From the NCBI RefSeq assembly GCF_900116105.1, contig NZ_FPAC01000002.1:248001-312000 (forward strand): a stretch of DNA of 64,000 nt. Reading direction: 5' to 3'. The DNA comes from Paenibacillus sp. 453mf. GTDB lineage: Bacteria; Bacillota; Bacilli; Paenibacillales; Paenibacillaceae. This document shows positions 35,552-44,395 of the stretch, one piece after another. A model generated the notes under the pieces. The model ran no database searches. It was not told the DNA's origin and was given only the letters and a program-made list of their open reading frames with translations. The first letter of the stretch is position 1. Every line of letters starts with the position of its first letter. The translations under genes and the position numbers were made by a program.

Positions 35552-36305
35552 GTGAGAACAGATCACGAAGACGCATATCCTTCGTAAACCATTCACGATA
35601 AGTCAGCTGACTGAGCAAGATGCTGGTCATTGCCGCCGAGCTTGTGAAGGCAAACACGATCAGAATCTGATAGCGCACAGCCTCGATCGGATCTACACCC
35701 GCGATGATCATTCCTGTCATCATGCCTGGGAGCTGGACGATTCCCACCGTCTTCATACCATCGATGGTTGGAATCATGCTGGATTTAACAGAACGCTTAA
35801 GGGCATCCTGGATTGCTCGCTTGGGCGCAGCGCCAAGGGCAAGCAGGGTTTCGATCTCGCCTTTGGACGTCTCCATTTCCCGTTTCATATGGTTAAGGAA
35901 CAAGCCGGATACCACCATGGCATTGCCAATCGTCATCCCGCTGATTGGAATAATGTACCTTGGCGTCGGCTCAATGATGTTCAGTCCGAGCAGCAGTCCC
36001 ATCATGAGCAGCTCCGTTGTCAGAATGGACAAGGCGATCTTCCGGCGGACACCCCGAATGCCTTGCCCACGCTTACCTGCATTCATTGAAGCGACGGTGA
36101 TCATAAAAGTAACGATGAGCAGAATCAGAGCAGGATGCTCGGAATGAAAGATGAACTGCAGGATGTAGCCGACAGCAAGCAGCTGTATGGCTGATCGAAT
36201 GGTTCCAATGGCGATTTCCTTCTCCAAATCGAGCTTTTGCCAGACGGAGATCAGCATTGTTACCATGACAAATATAATGGTGAAGCTTAGAGCGAGGAAA
36301 GACAT
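35544..36305 (-). CDS. FetB-type ABC permease (UPF0014)
   Basis: A 253-residue membrane protein with about seven segments. The UPF0014/FetB signature is visible: LEKEIAIGTIRSAIQLLAVGY near the start, GMTIGNAMVVSGL, and LGAAPKRAIQDALKRSVKSSMIPTIDGMKTVG, shown here only in part (ALGAAPKRAIQDALKRSVKS). The C-terminal LPGMMTGMIIAGVDPIEA is also typical. Homologues with FetA export iron or relieve oxidative stress. It overlaps the ATPase gene by 19 nt and starts after AAGGAGAAG. Confidence 0.88.
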   Translation of the reverse strand: MSFLALSFTIIFVMVTMLISVWQKLDLEKEIAIGTIRSAIQLLAVGYILQFIFHSEHPALILLIVTFMITVASMNAGKRGQGIRGVRRKIALSILTTELLMMGLLLGLNIIEPTPRYIIPISGMTIGNAMVVSGLFLNHMKREMETSKGEIETLLALGAAPKRAIQDALKRSVKSSMIPTIDGMKTVGIVQLPGMMTGMIIAGVDPIEAVRYQILIVFAFTSSAAMTSILLSQLTYREWFTKDMRLRDLFSQK

Positions 36306-37051
36306 GGCTTCTCCTTATCTGAATCCATAGATTTGGTAATGAAACGGCGGGCTGCTTCAGTATCAGGCCGAGAGAAAAACAGCTCGGTCGGCTGGCGTTC
36401 GAGCAGGGTATGGCTGTCCATATACCAGGTCGTAGAGCTGAATGAGCGGGCTTGCTCCAAATCATGTGTCACCCAGATCAGCGTTGTACCTTCTTGATCA
36501 TTCCATTCCCTTAGCAGCTGTTCCACAAGACCCGCATTTGTCGGATCCAAGGATGCAGTGACTTCATCGAGCAGCAAGGCTTCCGGTCGCAGCATCATAG
36601 AACGAATGAGTGCGACCCGCTGTTTCTCGCCGCCTGACAGATCAGATGCCCGTTTTTGTATATCCAGTGTAGACAGGCCGCTGCTCTGCAGCAGTCGCTG
36701 TGCAAGTGCTTTGTCATATGGGGATTTATGAAGGGAATGGACCATTCTCAAGTTATCTTCAACACTGCCGGGCAGCATCACGGGATGCTGTGCGACATAA
36801 GTGATCTTCATTCTCCACAGTCGCGGATCGCATCTGCGATACGATACACCCTTCCACTCCATTTCACCTTCATCCGGACGATCCAGCAAAGACAGTATTC
36901 GGAGCAGTGTGCTCTTGCCTTGTCCCGAAGCACCGATGACAGCGATGCGTTCGCCTTGATCCGCCTGTGCTTCGACGTCCGAGAACAGCATTGTTTTGGT
37001 TGTTGTGCCGATATATTTGGTCAAACGCTGTAAGTTCAATAAATGAGACAT
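36287..37051 (-). CDS. FetA-type ABC ATPase
   Basis: A 254-residue ATPase: Walker A GASGQGKST (near 39-47), signature LSGGEKQRVAL, Walker B ALLLDEVTASLDPT and switch His in WVTHDLEQAR. Its 3' end overlaps the FetB-like permease by 19 nt, so this is a two-gene operon. The pair resembles the FetAB iron exporter; the metal specificity is inferred from the permease family only. AAAGGAG lies upstream of the ATG at 37051. Confidence 0.88.
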   Translation of the reverse strand: MSHLLNLQRLTKYIGTTTKTMLFSDVEAQADQGERIAVIGASGQGKSTLLRILSLLDRPDEGEMEWKGVSYRRCDPRLWRMKITYVAQHPVMLPGSVEDNLRMVHSLHKSPYDKALAQRLLQSSGLSTLDIQKRASDLSGGEKQRVALIRSMMLRPEALLLDEVTASLDPTNAGLVEQLLREWNDQEGTTLIWVTHDLEQARSFSSTTWYMDSHTLLERQPTELFFSRPDTEAARRFITKSMDSDKEKPCLSSL

Positions 37052-37290
37052 GACCCAGAGACTCCTTTCAGTAGTTCGCGTTCCTAATTTATATTAGCAG
37101 ATACATTAAGATGATAGGGAGCTTTTCCCGATATATATATAGCACTTGAATCAATTTCATAATACACTTTAGCTGCTTTAATCAAGACTATATAGTTTAG
37201 AATTCACCTTTTTAATGAGTTGTGAAATGGATTCACCTGGTTTCATTTAAATCAAACCACGTTTATTATTCTAAATAGGAGAGTAGAAGG

Positions 37291-37758
37291 ATGATTACAT
37301 TCGAGAAAGGCGAGCTCCTTAAGGCTGCAGAAGACATTATTGGTCACCAGGTAAACTGTATGGGGGTCATGCGCAGCGGAATATCCAAACAGATCAGAGA
37401 AGAATACCCTGAGGCTTACGCCGCCTATATTTCACTGACGAACAGTGAGATTTCTCCGCTTGGGCAGATGCAGATTGTGAAGACGAAGGATAAGTATATC
37501 GCAAACCTGTTTGGACAGAAGCATTATAAGAAGAGCTTCTTTCGAAAACAGCTGACAAGCATCAAGGCTCTTGAACAGGCGTTGATTGAGCTTCGTACAT
37601 ATGCAGAAGCCCGCGATCTCTCTATTGCATTGCCTTACAGAATAGGTGCGGACCGTAATGGGACGGATTGGAGTGTGGTATACAGAAGGCTGCAGAAGGT
37701 GTTTGTGAGCTACCCCGTCACCTTGTACTCTATCGTTGATATGGAGGAGAAGGGTTAG
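37291..37758 (+). CDS. Macro-domain protein (ADP-ribose 1''-phosphate phosphatase-like)
   Basis: A 155-residue single macro domain. The hallmark GHQVNCMGVMRSGISKQI matches the Poa1/macro loop N-x-x-G-x-M-x-x-G. The later loop LPYRIGADRNGTDW corresponds to the P-G-x-G loop of this subfamily. It probably binds ADP-ribose or its phosphates and may hydrolyse ADP-ribosyl groups. It starts at ATG after AGGAGAGTAGAAGG. No partner gene is near; the next gene is a DUF456 membrane protein in the same direction. Confidence 0.8.
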   Translation: MITFEKGELLKAAEDIIGHQVNCMGVMRSGISKQIREEYPEAYAAYISLTNSEISPLGQMQIVKTKDKYIANLFGQKHYKKSFFRKQLTSIKALEQALIELRTYAEARDLSIALPYRIGADRNGTDWSVVYRRLQKVFVSYPVTLYSIVDMEEKG

Positions 37759-37885
37759 CTTTAGAACTAAGTTATTATTCATCCTAGACGGAGGTCCAGG
37801 TTGAGAAACCGTCTTAAGACTATTTTTAAAATAGACATAAATGGCATAAACTAAAATGAACATAGGTTCTAAGGGAGGTACATAG

Positions 37886-38368
37886 ATGGATTTTTTGTGG
37901 TGGACCTTAATAATTGTGTTATTCTTGCTCAGCTTTGTCGGAATTGTGTATCCCATCATTCCGTCCGTTCTTGCCATATGGGGAGGCTTCGCCATCTATC
38001 AATTCCTCATTAATTCAGAGGAGCTGTCCTGGTGGTTCTGGATCAGTATGGCGATCCTTACGGTTGTTATTATTGCCGCCGATATTATAGCGAACAGCTA
38101 TTTTGTTAAGAAATATGGAGGATCAAAGACCTCAGAGACAATAGCTGCGATTGCGACCATTGTAGGCTCGTTCATCTTTCCGCCATTCGGGATTCTGCTC
38201 GTGCCGTTCCTTGCCGTACTGGTAACCGAGTTTATCATTCACAAGGATGCATCGAAATCGGTAAAGGTCGGCTTTGCGACAATCATTGGATTCCTCGGGG
38301 GCAGCATTGCCAAAATCCTGATTCAGCTGCTGATGATTGTATGGTTCATTCTGGATGCCATCATTTAG
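37886..38368 (+). CDS. DUF456 membrane protein
   Basis: A 160-residue protein with four or five membrane segments. The DUF456 core is visible: FVGIVYPIIPSVLAIWGGFA, ADIIANSYFVKKYGGSK and FIFPPFGILLVPFLAVLVTE. The family has no known activity. ATG follows AAGGGAGG. A hairpin terminator follows. Confidence 0.85.
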   Translation: MDFLWWTLIIVLFLLSFVGIVYPIIPSVLAIWGGFAIYQFLINSEELSWWFWISMAILTVVIIAADIIANSYFVKKYGGSKTSETIAAIATIVGSFIFPPFGILLVPFLAVLVTEFIIHKDASKSVKVGFATIIGFLGGSIAKILIQLLMIVWFILDAII

Positions 38369-38398
38369 GGCGATTAGCAAAATGATATTGGTACTCTC

Positions 38399-38433
38399 AA
38401 GCAAGGGGCGCTCAAGTCGTCTCTTGCTTTTTT
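38399..38433 (+). terminator. Intrinsic terminator
   Basis: A short hairpin AAGCAAGGG/TCTCTTGCTT is followed by TTTTTT, ending the DUF456 gene. Confidence 0.65.
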
Positions 38434-38593
38434 GAGGTTGCAGGCGGCTAGGCACCTGGATGTATATTATGGTAAGCAGCGGATTTTTAAGTGCTTCCTG
38501 TTGAAGAATAGGATATACTGAAAAATACATTTGTGAGAAGACAGATATAAACGAACAAGATGACTAGCATGGAATGCATCAGGGAGGATACGA

Positions 38594-39940
38594 ATGGGAA
38601 ACACAGAAGGATCATTACAGAAGAAGTTGAAGCCTAGACATATCAGCCTGATGGCGATGGGTGGTGTCATTGGTACCGGCATCTTCAAAGGAAGCTCGGA
38701 AACAATTGGTCTTGCAGGACCGGGGGTAATCTTCACCTATATCATCGCTGGCTTGCTGCTTCTCGTCGTGATGACGGCCATGGCCGAAATGGCTACAGTA
38801 TATCCGAATCGCAACATGAGGGATTTTGTAAGGGAAGCTTTTGGTGAGCGAATCTCGTTTATCATGGGCTGGATGTACTGCTTCATGTGGCTGGCTGTAT
38901 GCGTGATCGAGATTATCGCGGCAGGGAGCTTTTTACAATATTGGTTTGCGGATGTGCCGCTATGGATGCTCAGCTTGGGATGCGCAGCCATCGTAATATT
39001 GATTAATTTACTAAGTGTCGGTACTTTTGGAGAATTTGAATTTTGGTTTGCGGGGATCAAGGTAACGATGATCATCATCTTTATTGTCCTTGGTGTGTCG
39101 CTGATCTTTGGCATCATTCCTAGCGGCGAAGCCCCATTCCTTAGCAATTACATGAACCATGGCGGGTTTTTGCCGAACGGCTGGACCTCTATATTCTCTG
39201 CACTGCTCGTCGTGATGTTCTCCTATGGAGGATCAGAAATGATCGGTCTGACGCTTACAGAGACAGAGAATGCAGAGCGGGTTCTGCCGAAGGTGGTACG
39301 TAACTTTATTTTGCGGATCATCCTGTTCTTCACACTGCCGATTCTCATTATCTGTGGCCTCATTCCTTGGAATGAACTTGGTCCGGAGAACAGTCCCTTC
39401 GTACAGGTACTTAGCTCCACAGGACTTACGGGTGCGGCTCACATTATGAACTTCGTACTGATCACGGCGGTGCTCTCTGCAGCGAATTCTGGAATATACG
39501 GGGCATCCCGGATGCTCTATTCAATGGCAGCAGCAGGAGAAGCGCCCAAGGCGCTGACCAAAACAAGCCGCAAGGGCAGCCCTTATAATACGCTGCTGCT
39601 CTGTGCCTTCATTTTGATCGGGGGCTCGATGCTGGGTCTGATTGCGCAGGATCAGCTGTTCCGGATTCTCATGGCTGTTCCAGGCTTCGCTGTACTGCTG
39701 GTGTGGATCTGTATTGCCGCATCGCAGCTTAAGCTGCGGAAGCAGTATCCTATACAGCCGTCCTTCAAAGTGTGGGGATATCCTTACATTACGACATTCA
39801 CCATCATCTGTCTGTCGGTGATTGCGTGCGGCTTCCTCGTGGATGACCAGAACCGCTTCAGCATCAGTATCTGTTTAGCTGTCCTGGTGGTGCTTATCAT
39901 CACATCGATCGTGAAGTTCCGTAAACCGGTCACGAAATAA
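38594..39940 (+). CDS. APC-family amino acid permease
   Basis: A 448-residue permease with 12 membrane segments. The first segment has GGVIGTGIFKGSSETIGLAGP, here seen as GVIGTGIFKGSS. The middle has SYGGSEMIGLTLTETENAERVLP and the family 'NSGIYGASRMLYSMA' helix. This is the APC superfamily (AAT-type), importing an amino acid with protons; which one is unknown. ATG follows GGGAGG. A strong terminator follows. Confidence 0.9.
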   Translation: MGNTEGSLQKKLKPRHISLMAMGGVIGTGIFKGSSETIGLAGPGVIFTYIIAGLLLLVVMTAMAEMATVYPNRNMRDFVREAFGERISFIMGWMYCFMWLAVCVIEIIAAGSFLQYWFADVPLWMLSLGCAAIVILINLLSVGTFGEFEFWFAGIKVTMIIIFIVLGVSLIFGIIPSGEAPFLSNYMNHGGFLPNGWTSIFSALLVVMFSYGGSEMIGLTLTETENAERVLPKVVRNFILRIILFFTLPILIICGLIPWNELGPENSPFVQVLSSTGLTGAAHIMNFVLITAVLSAANSGIYGASRMLYSMAAAGEAPKALTKTSRKGSPYNTLLLCAFILIGGSMLGLIAQDQLFRILMAVPGFAVLLVWICIAASQLKLRKQYPIQPSFKVWGYPYITTFTIICLSVIACGFLVDDQNRFSISICLAVLVVLIITSIVKFRKPVTK

Positions 39941-39951
39941 CAACAAAAAGC

Positions 39952-39995
39952 AAAGCCTGTCCATTAGCTGAAGGGCTGAATGGACAGGCTTTTTT
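39952..39995 (+). terminator. Intrinsic terminator (works both ways)
   Basis: Stem AAAGCCTGTCCATT / AATGGACAGGCTTT followed by TTTT, with A residues on the left, between the permease (+) and the YitT gene (-). Confidence 0.88.
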
Positions 39996-40036
39996 ATTTT
40001 GTAATGCAAGCTTGTAGTTCATCTGCTCAAATTGAG

Positions 40037-40897
40037 CTAGTGAATGTCTCGTTTCTTGAAGTTACCGCCGCGGACCTCTGATACATCGGAGATGACAACA
40101 AAGGCACTATCATCAATGTCTTTCACGATGGTTAGCAGCTTGTTCTCTTCCATTCGGTTAATGACACAGTTGAGGATCTCGGATTGTTCATTGGAGAAGC
40201 CGCCCCGGCCAGGTGTATAGGTTACGTTACGCCCCAGACGGGATTGAATCGTATCCCCAATCTCCACCGATTTTTGACTGACGATACGTACCGATTTGGA
40301 TTTTTCCAGACCGACCTGTATGATATCGATCACATTCTTCGCAATGTAATAGGTCAGAGCAGAGTACAGCGCACTTTCCAGACTGTAAACGAAGCTGGCA
40401 GCGATAAAGACGAAGGCGTTAAGGAATAGAATAATATCTCCGACAGAGAAAGGAATCTTGCGGGAGACGAGCACGGCCAGTACTTCAGAGCCATCCAGCG
40501 CACCGCCGTTACGAAGCACGATCCCGATCCCGATCCCAAGCAGCATGCCGCCGGACAAGACAATGAGGAGCGGGTCCTCTGGTCCCAGGATGGTATCCAC
40601 ATGATGCAGAACAACAGTGGATACGGACAGAGCGACAATACCAACAACGCTCATAATGGCGAAAGTCCTGCCGACCTGCTTATAGCCTAGATATACAAAA
40701 GGAATATTCAAGACAAAGAGAAATACCCCTAATGGAAGCCCGAATAGAGAGGACCCCATAATACTGAGTCCTGTCACACCTCCGTCGATGACATCGTTTG
40801 GAATGAGTACGGCTTCCAGCCCGTAAGCGGTGATGACTGCCCCGATAATAATCATAATGATCTTGCGAATGTGTTCCAGCAACCCGTTTTTCTTCAT
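40037..40897 (-). CDS. YitT-family membrane protein (DUF161/DUF2179)
   Basis: About 286 residues. Five or six membrane segments (GAVITAYGLEAVLIPNDVIDGG and GIGIGIVLRNGGALDGSE) form the DUF161 core. The soluble DUF2179 tail has RGGFSNEQSEILNCVINR and VVISDVSEVRGGNFKK, which is like small-ligand-binding ACT-like domains. The start was set at 40897 because GGAGAG precedes it; six further upstream codons lack such a site. The function of YitT proteins is unknown. It ends convergent with the amino acid permease. Confidence 0.88.
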   Translation of the reverse strand: MKKNGLLEHIRKIIMIIIGAVITAYGLEAVLIPNDVIDGGVTGLSIMGSSLFGLPLGVFLFVLNIPFVYLGYKQVGRTFAIMSVVGIVALSVSTVVLHHVDTILGPEDPLLIVLSGGMLLGIGIGIVLRNGGALDGSEVLAVLVSRKIPFSVGDIILFLNAFVFIAASFVYSLESALYSALTYYIAKNVIDIIQVGLEKSKSVRIVSQKSVEIGDTIQSRLGRNVTYTPGRGGFSNEQSEILNCVINRMEENKLLTIVKDIDDSAFVVISDVSEVRGGNFKKRDIH

Positions 40898-40915
40898 GTA
40901 ACTCTCCTTTACCAT

Positions 40916-41278
40916 TGATTTTGCATGGCAGCGATCCAGCCGGATATATGCTCAATGCTAAATCTTTTTTATATGTATTTAAGGACTTTGCATCATGCAA
41001 TTTCATCTTAGGAGATCTAAGCTCCTTATTGGATTTGTGCAAAATCTTTATTTATAAGTGATGATAGATTAAAATAGGAGCATCCTATATCATCCACTTT
41101 TAAATAGGTATCAAATGGCACATCTTTTAATTTATCATGAATCTATACGCAAAAGAAAGTTCATCCTATGAAATATGCATGGCATTGGATAATTAAAGTA
41201 GTGAAGTTAAAGATCATGTATGGGTATGAGACCGTATGGGATAAAATAAGCTATAGCTCAAGGAGAGTACAAAAATAT
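40916..41278. other. Intergenic stretch, AT-rich
   Basis: No gene is seen here. The open frame at 41168-41278 (MKYAWHWIIKVVKLK) has no ribosome site and is not counted as part of the gene at 41279. AT-rich bases around 41050-41150 may hold promoters for both neighbours. Confidence 0.25.
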
Positions 41279-41515
41279 ATGGAATATACACCACAGCAGG
41301 TTGCGGAATGGATGGTAGAGACGATCCGGTTCAAAGGGAATCTCTATCAGACAGAGGCGATTGCATATGTACGTGAGCATTTTGGAGAAGAGTTTGTATA
41401 TGTGAATGAGAATGGAAATGCCTCCTTAGAGAAGGAAGTGAAGAAGGCTTTTCGTAAGCTTCATAAAGGGAGAATTGCCTGGGATCGAGATGGATTTCTA
41501 TGGGCTTGGACTTGA
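41279..41515 (+). CDS. Small DUF6953-like protein
   Basis: About 78 residues: MEYTPQQVAEWMVETI, then TEAIAYVREHFGEEFVYVNENGN and KGRIAWDRDGFLWAW, shown here in part. It looks like the small cassette-type domain DUF6953, whose role is unknown. The start was set at ATG 41279 because AAGGAGAG lies at a good distance; the frame extends 37 codons further without a ribosome site. A terminator follows directly. Confidence 0.65.
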   Translation: MEYTPQQVAEWMVETIRFKGNLYQTEAIAYVREHFGEEFVYVNENGNASLEKEVKKAFRKLHKGRIAWDRDGFLWAWT

Positions 41516-41536
41516 GAAAATACAGAACTTAAAGAG

Positions 41537-41569
41537 AACAGACTGCATACCGCAGTCTGTTTTTTTTAT
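41537..41569 (+). terminator. Intrinsic terminator
   Basis: Hairpin AACAGACTGC-ATACC-GCAGTCTGTT followed by TTTTTT. Confidence 0.85.
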
Positions 41570-41588
41570 CTCTTTTTAAATTACATCC

Positions 41589-42713
41589 TTAGTTCCCTGA
41601 CAGGTCAATCTTGGTTTCCAATTCTGCAATAAACTGATCTTCCTGCACTTCCTCTGCAAAATCATCCTTAATCATAAATGGCTTTATAACAAGGTATTTA
41701 CTCTCACCCGACATAGAAGCATAGCGTCGGTCAAAAATAAGACGATTACCCTCGTAAACCCCATCCCCGGATAATGCCGTCAGTCTTCTGCCTTGATCAT
41801 CATAGACCGCAACTCCAACCTTACGTAAGCGCTCTTCCTCCTGCTGAGTCAATGAGCTGGTACGATTCAGTGCGATAGAAGTCGTCAGTCGGGTCGTAAT
41901 AGGTGACACGGAGACACTTGCGACGCTAAAGGTAAGATCCTCCTTCGTCACGGCCGTATTCGAATTTAGTGTGATTGCTTCTGTATTGTTCTTCTCAAAT
42001 GGGACATCGACGGTGAACTCCTGATCTATTCCGTCCAGCTTGATGCTGACCTTCGAGGTGAAGCGGTCTGGCAAGGTGTTCGTATCCGAGGAGTCCAGCA
42101 CCTGCTCGAACACAAGTGTATTAGGATGGGCTTCACCCGCACCTCCATAGAAGATTCCGCCCTGCAAGACAGCTGCCTGTTCACCCTCTGTCTGCCCTTT
42201 AATGGTTAGAGCTACGTTCTCAATAGCACTGCTGAGCTTCATCTTCTTACTGCCAGTATCATAGGTTCCGTTAACCAAATTCGGTGCAGTCACATTCACA
42301 ATAAATGCTGCTCGTGTGCCATCATACAGTGTCTCTGTTACTTCGAGCTTCACATCCTTGTAGGTGACCTCATTGTTTACACTAGTGGCGAATCCCAGCT
42401 CGCCGCCGGCACGCAGGCCGCTGTCTGTCTCAATAATGCTGAAGATGCTTCCGATGATTGGAATGCTCTTAATTGAAGCTGCCATAACCGGAGATACGAA
42501 GCCGGAAGCAAATATGCCGATTCCCAAAATGCCTGCTGCTGCTGCGGTTAAGCCTGCCCGGCGTAATGTGGAGGATCTTCTCCGGGTTGTAGCCTGCTTC
42601 TGGGAAGACAGAGAGGCATAGGTCTCATCAAGTCTTGCCCGGACTAGGGGTGACATCTCTGTACTGCTCACATCGACCTTATTTAATTCCTTCTCAATAT
42701 CCAATGCTGCCAT
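41589..42713 (-). CDS. DUF4179 membrane protein, likely anti-sigma factor
   Basis: A 374-residue protein. A cytosolic N-terminus of about 50 residues precedes one membrane segment (about residues 52-75, AGLTAAAAGILGIGIFASG). The DUF4179 outer domain follows (ASIKSIPIIGSIFSIIE, then TEGEQAAVLQGG). It lies 3' of and overlaps by 20 nt an ECF sigma gene. DUF4179 proteins in this place are taken to be the cognate anti-sigma factors that hold the sigma factor at the membrane; inference from family and position. Confidence 0.85.
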   Translation of the reverse strand: MAALDIEKELNKVDVSSTEMSPLVRARLDETYASLSSQKQATTRRRSSTLRRAGLTAAAAGILGIGIFASGFVSPVMAASIKSIPIIGSIFSIIETDSGLRAGGELGFATSVNNEVTYKDVKLEVTETLYDGTRAAFIVNVTAPNLVNGTYDTGSKKMKLSSAIENVALTIKGQTEGEQAAVLQGGIFYGGAGEAHPNTLVFEQVLDSSDTNTLPDRFTSKVSIKLDGIDQEFTVDVPFEKNNTEAITLNSNTAVTKEDLTFSVASVSVSPITTRLTTSIALNRTSSLTQQEEERLRKVGVAVYDDQGRRLTALSGDGVYEGNRLIFDRRYASMSGESKYLVIKPFMIKDDFAEEVQEDQFIAELETKIDLSGN

Positions 42714-43236
42714 AGCTTATCTTCCCTTCATGTATATTGGGTAAACTGCGCTGCAGAGCCTCACGTGCTCTTGACAGCCGCATCTTAACGGCGCTTTCTG
42801 AAATGCTGAGTACCTTAGCTACCTGACGGAGCGGAAGGTCTTCAAAATAATGAAGAATGACTACGATGCGCTGGGACTCCTCCAGCCGTTCAACGGATTC
42901 TCTTAGATCTACCATCTCGTAGCCGCCCATCGAAGAGGCTGTTGTTGGGATTTCGGCGTAAGTGATCGTACGGGAACGCTTGGATCCGATATTGTTACAT
43001 TCATTGATGAGAATTCGATAGATCCATGTCTTGAAAAATTTCGGCTCCCGTAAAGTGTGAATCGATTTAAAGGCTTTTAATATCGTCTCCTGCATAGCAT
43101 CTGCGACATCTTCATCCTTGCCCAGCATGGATCTCGCCATATAATACAGTGATCCTTCCAGCTGCTGTACAAGCTTTACAAATGCATCGGAATCGCCTTC
43201 TGCTGCTTTTGCGGCTAATGCTTCTATCTCCACCAT
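42694..43236 (-). CDS. ECF sigma factor (SigW-like)
   Basis: About 180 residues. Region 2 is visible as the segment ARSMLGKDEDVADAMQETI, then LREPKFFKTWIYRILIN. Region 4 is LREVERLEESQRIVVILHYF-like, with LPLRQVAKVLSISESAVKMR as the HTH. The start was set at ATG 43236 because AAAGGAGC precedes it; the frame could begin five codons earlier. It overlaps the DUF4179 gene. Such units usually autoregulate, but no -35/-10 of ECF type was identified with confidence. Confidence 0.87.
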   Translation of the reverse strand: MVEIEALAAKAAEGDSDAFVKLVQQLEGSLYYMARSMLGKDEDVADAMQETILKAFKSIHTLREPKFFKTWIYRILINECNNIGSKRSRTITYAEIPTTASSMGGYEMVDLRESVERLEESQRIVVILHYFEDLPLRQVAKVLSISESAVKMRLSRAREALQRSLPNIHEGKISYGSIGY

Positions 43237-43380
43237 GTGTGCTCCTTTCACTTTTTTGTCTTGATATTATTTAGACTGGTGACGATCAATAGTGGTCACA
43301 TGATAAATTTATTTATCTCTGACCAAGTCTGGAATAAGGAAAAGACGTGCGACATGGCACGTCTCATGGACGATAGCAGC

Positions 43381-44250
43381 TTATTTCGTATATTGCTTGC
43401 GAAACTTGGTAGGGGACACACCGATATGTCGGCTGAAGCAGGCCGAGAAATAGGGGATATTCTCGAATCCGACCTGGACGGCAATTTCGGCGATCGGCCA
43501 TTCGGTTTGCAGCAGAAGCAGCTTCGCTTGCTCCAGGCGGTATTTCATCAAATACTCTCCAGGAGTTACTCCATATACCTGCTTCATGCAGCGCGTGATG
43601 TAGTTGTAGTGAAAATTGAAGGCATCCGTCAGCGTAGTGCTCGTGATTTCGGAACGGTAATGATTCTTAATGTAGGATTCTACTTGCTCTGCAAGGGCGA
43701 TAACCGGGCCTGCAAAGGCATCGTTCTGCCGTATATCCATGATGCGGAGAAGCTCCTCGAAGGTCTGCTGCTGAGTCCAAAATGCACGGGACTGACGCTC
43801 TGTTGCTGCTGCATTCAGCTTCTTCATGAGCCGATACGCTTGCTCGGGATAGGGCAGGGTCCAGGATTTGTGCAGATGCAGCATATAGGGATTGGTCTGA
43901 TAACGCTCATAGTGTGCGTTCTGATTCATGAGAAACCCTTCCTGTTCCGATTGCATCCATTCTCCTACAGCCTGGAAGTGTACCCAGTAGAATCGGGTAT
44001 GCCCGGTTGACGGCTGTACAGGATAATGATGCCTGTCCGGCAGGAGCAGCAGGGTCTGCCCTGATGTAAGTGCCCAGGAAGCTCCTTCTTCCCCGATATA
44101 GAGACACCCCGACTCCACGAGGATCAGATCAAAGATCCCGAGGTTGTTACGGTTCGGATGCTGATCTCCAGCTTCATATACCGTCACACCACTTTCCAAA
44201 TAATAGGGCAGGGGAGGGGCAGCAAAATAAATATGTCCATTCCCTTGCAT
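43381..44250 (-). CDS. AraC-family regulator of the GH127 gene
   Basis: About 290 residues. An N-terminal cupin-like effector domain has YEAGDQHPNRNNLGIFDLIL, LTSGQTLLLLPDRHHYPV and YWVHFQ. The C-terminal AraC HTH pair follows: ITSTTLTDAFNFHYNYITRC and IAEIAVQVGFENIPYFSACF. Two in-frame ATGs start it (44256 and 44250); AAGGAG lies three bases before the first and nine before the second, so 44250 is preferred. It is divergent from the beta-L-arabinofuranosidase and probably activates it in response to an arabinose-containing sugar. Confidence 0.86.
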   Translation of the reverse strand: MQGNGHIYFAAPPLPYYLESGVTVYEAGDQHPNRNNLGIFDLILVESGCLYIGEEGASWALTSGQTLLLLPDRHHYPVQPSTGHTRFYWVHFQAVGEWMQSEQEGFLMNQNAHYERYQTNPYMLHLHKSWTLPYPEQAYRLMKKLNAAATERQSRAFWTQQQTFEELLRIMDIRQNDAFAGPVIALAEQVESYIKNHYRSEITSTTLTDAFNFHYNYITRCMKQVYGVTPGEYLMKYRLEQAKLLLLQTEWPIAEIAVQVGFENIPYFSACFSRHIGVSPTKFRKQYTK

Positions 44251-44395
44251 GTACATGAACTCCTTATCTATATGTTTGTGTGATATTTTATTAAAATCAG
44301 GTTGGTATCAGCTATATTCTTGTTCCATTGTAACGCATAAAATGAAGTCGAACAGTAAATGGAATCAACTTCTGATGAAAAGGAGCAAAATACAT

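Noticed and set aside
43237-44010. 257-residue plus-strand ORF over the AraC regulator
   Set aside because: The opposite frame encodes recognisable AraC HTHs; this frame shows no family pattern.
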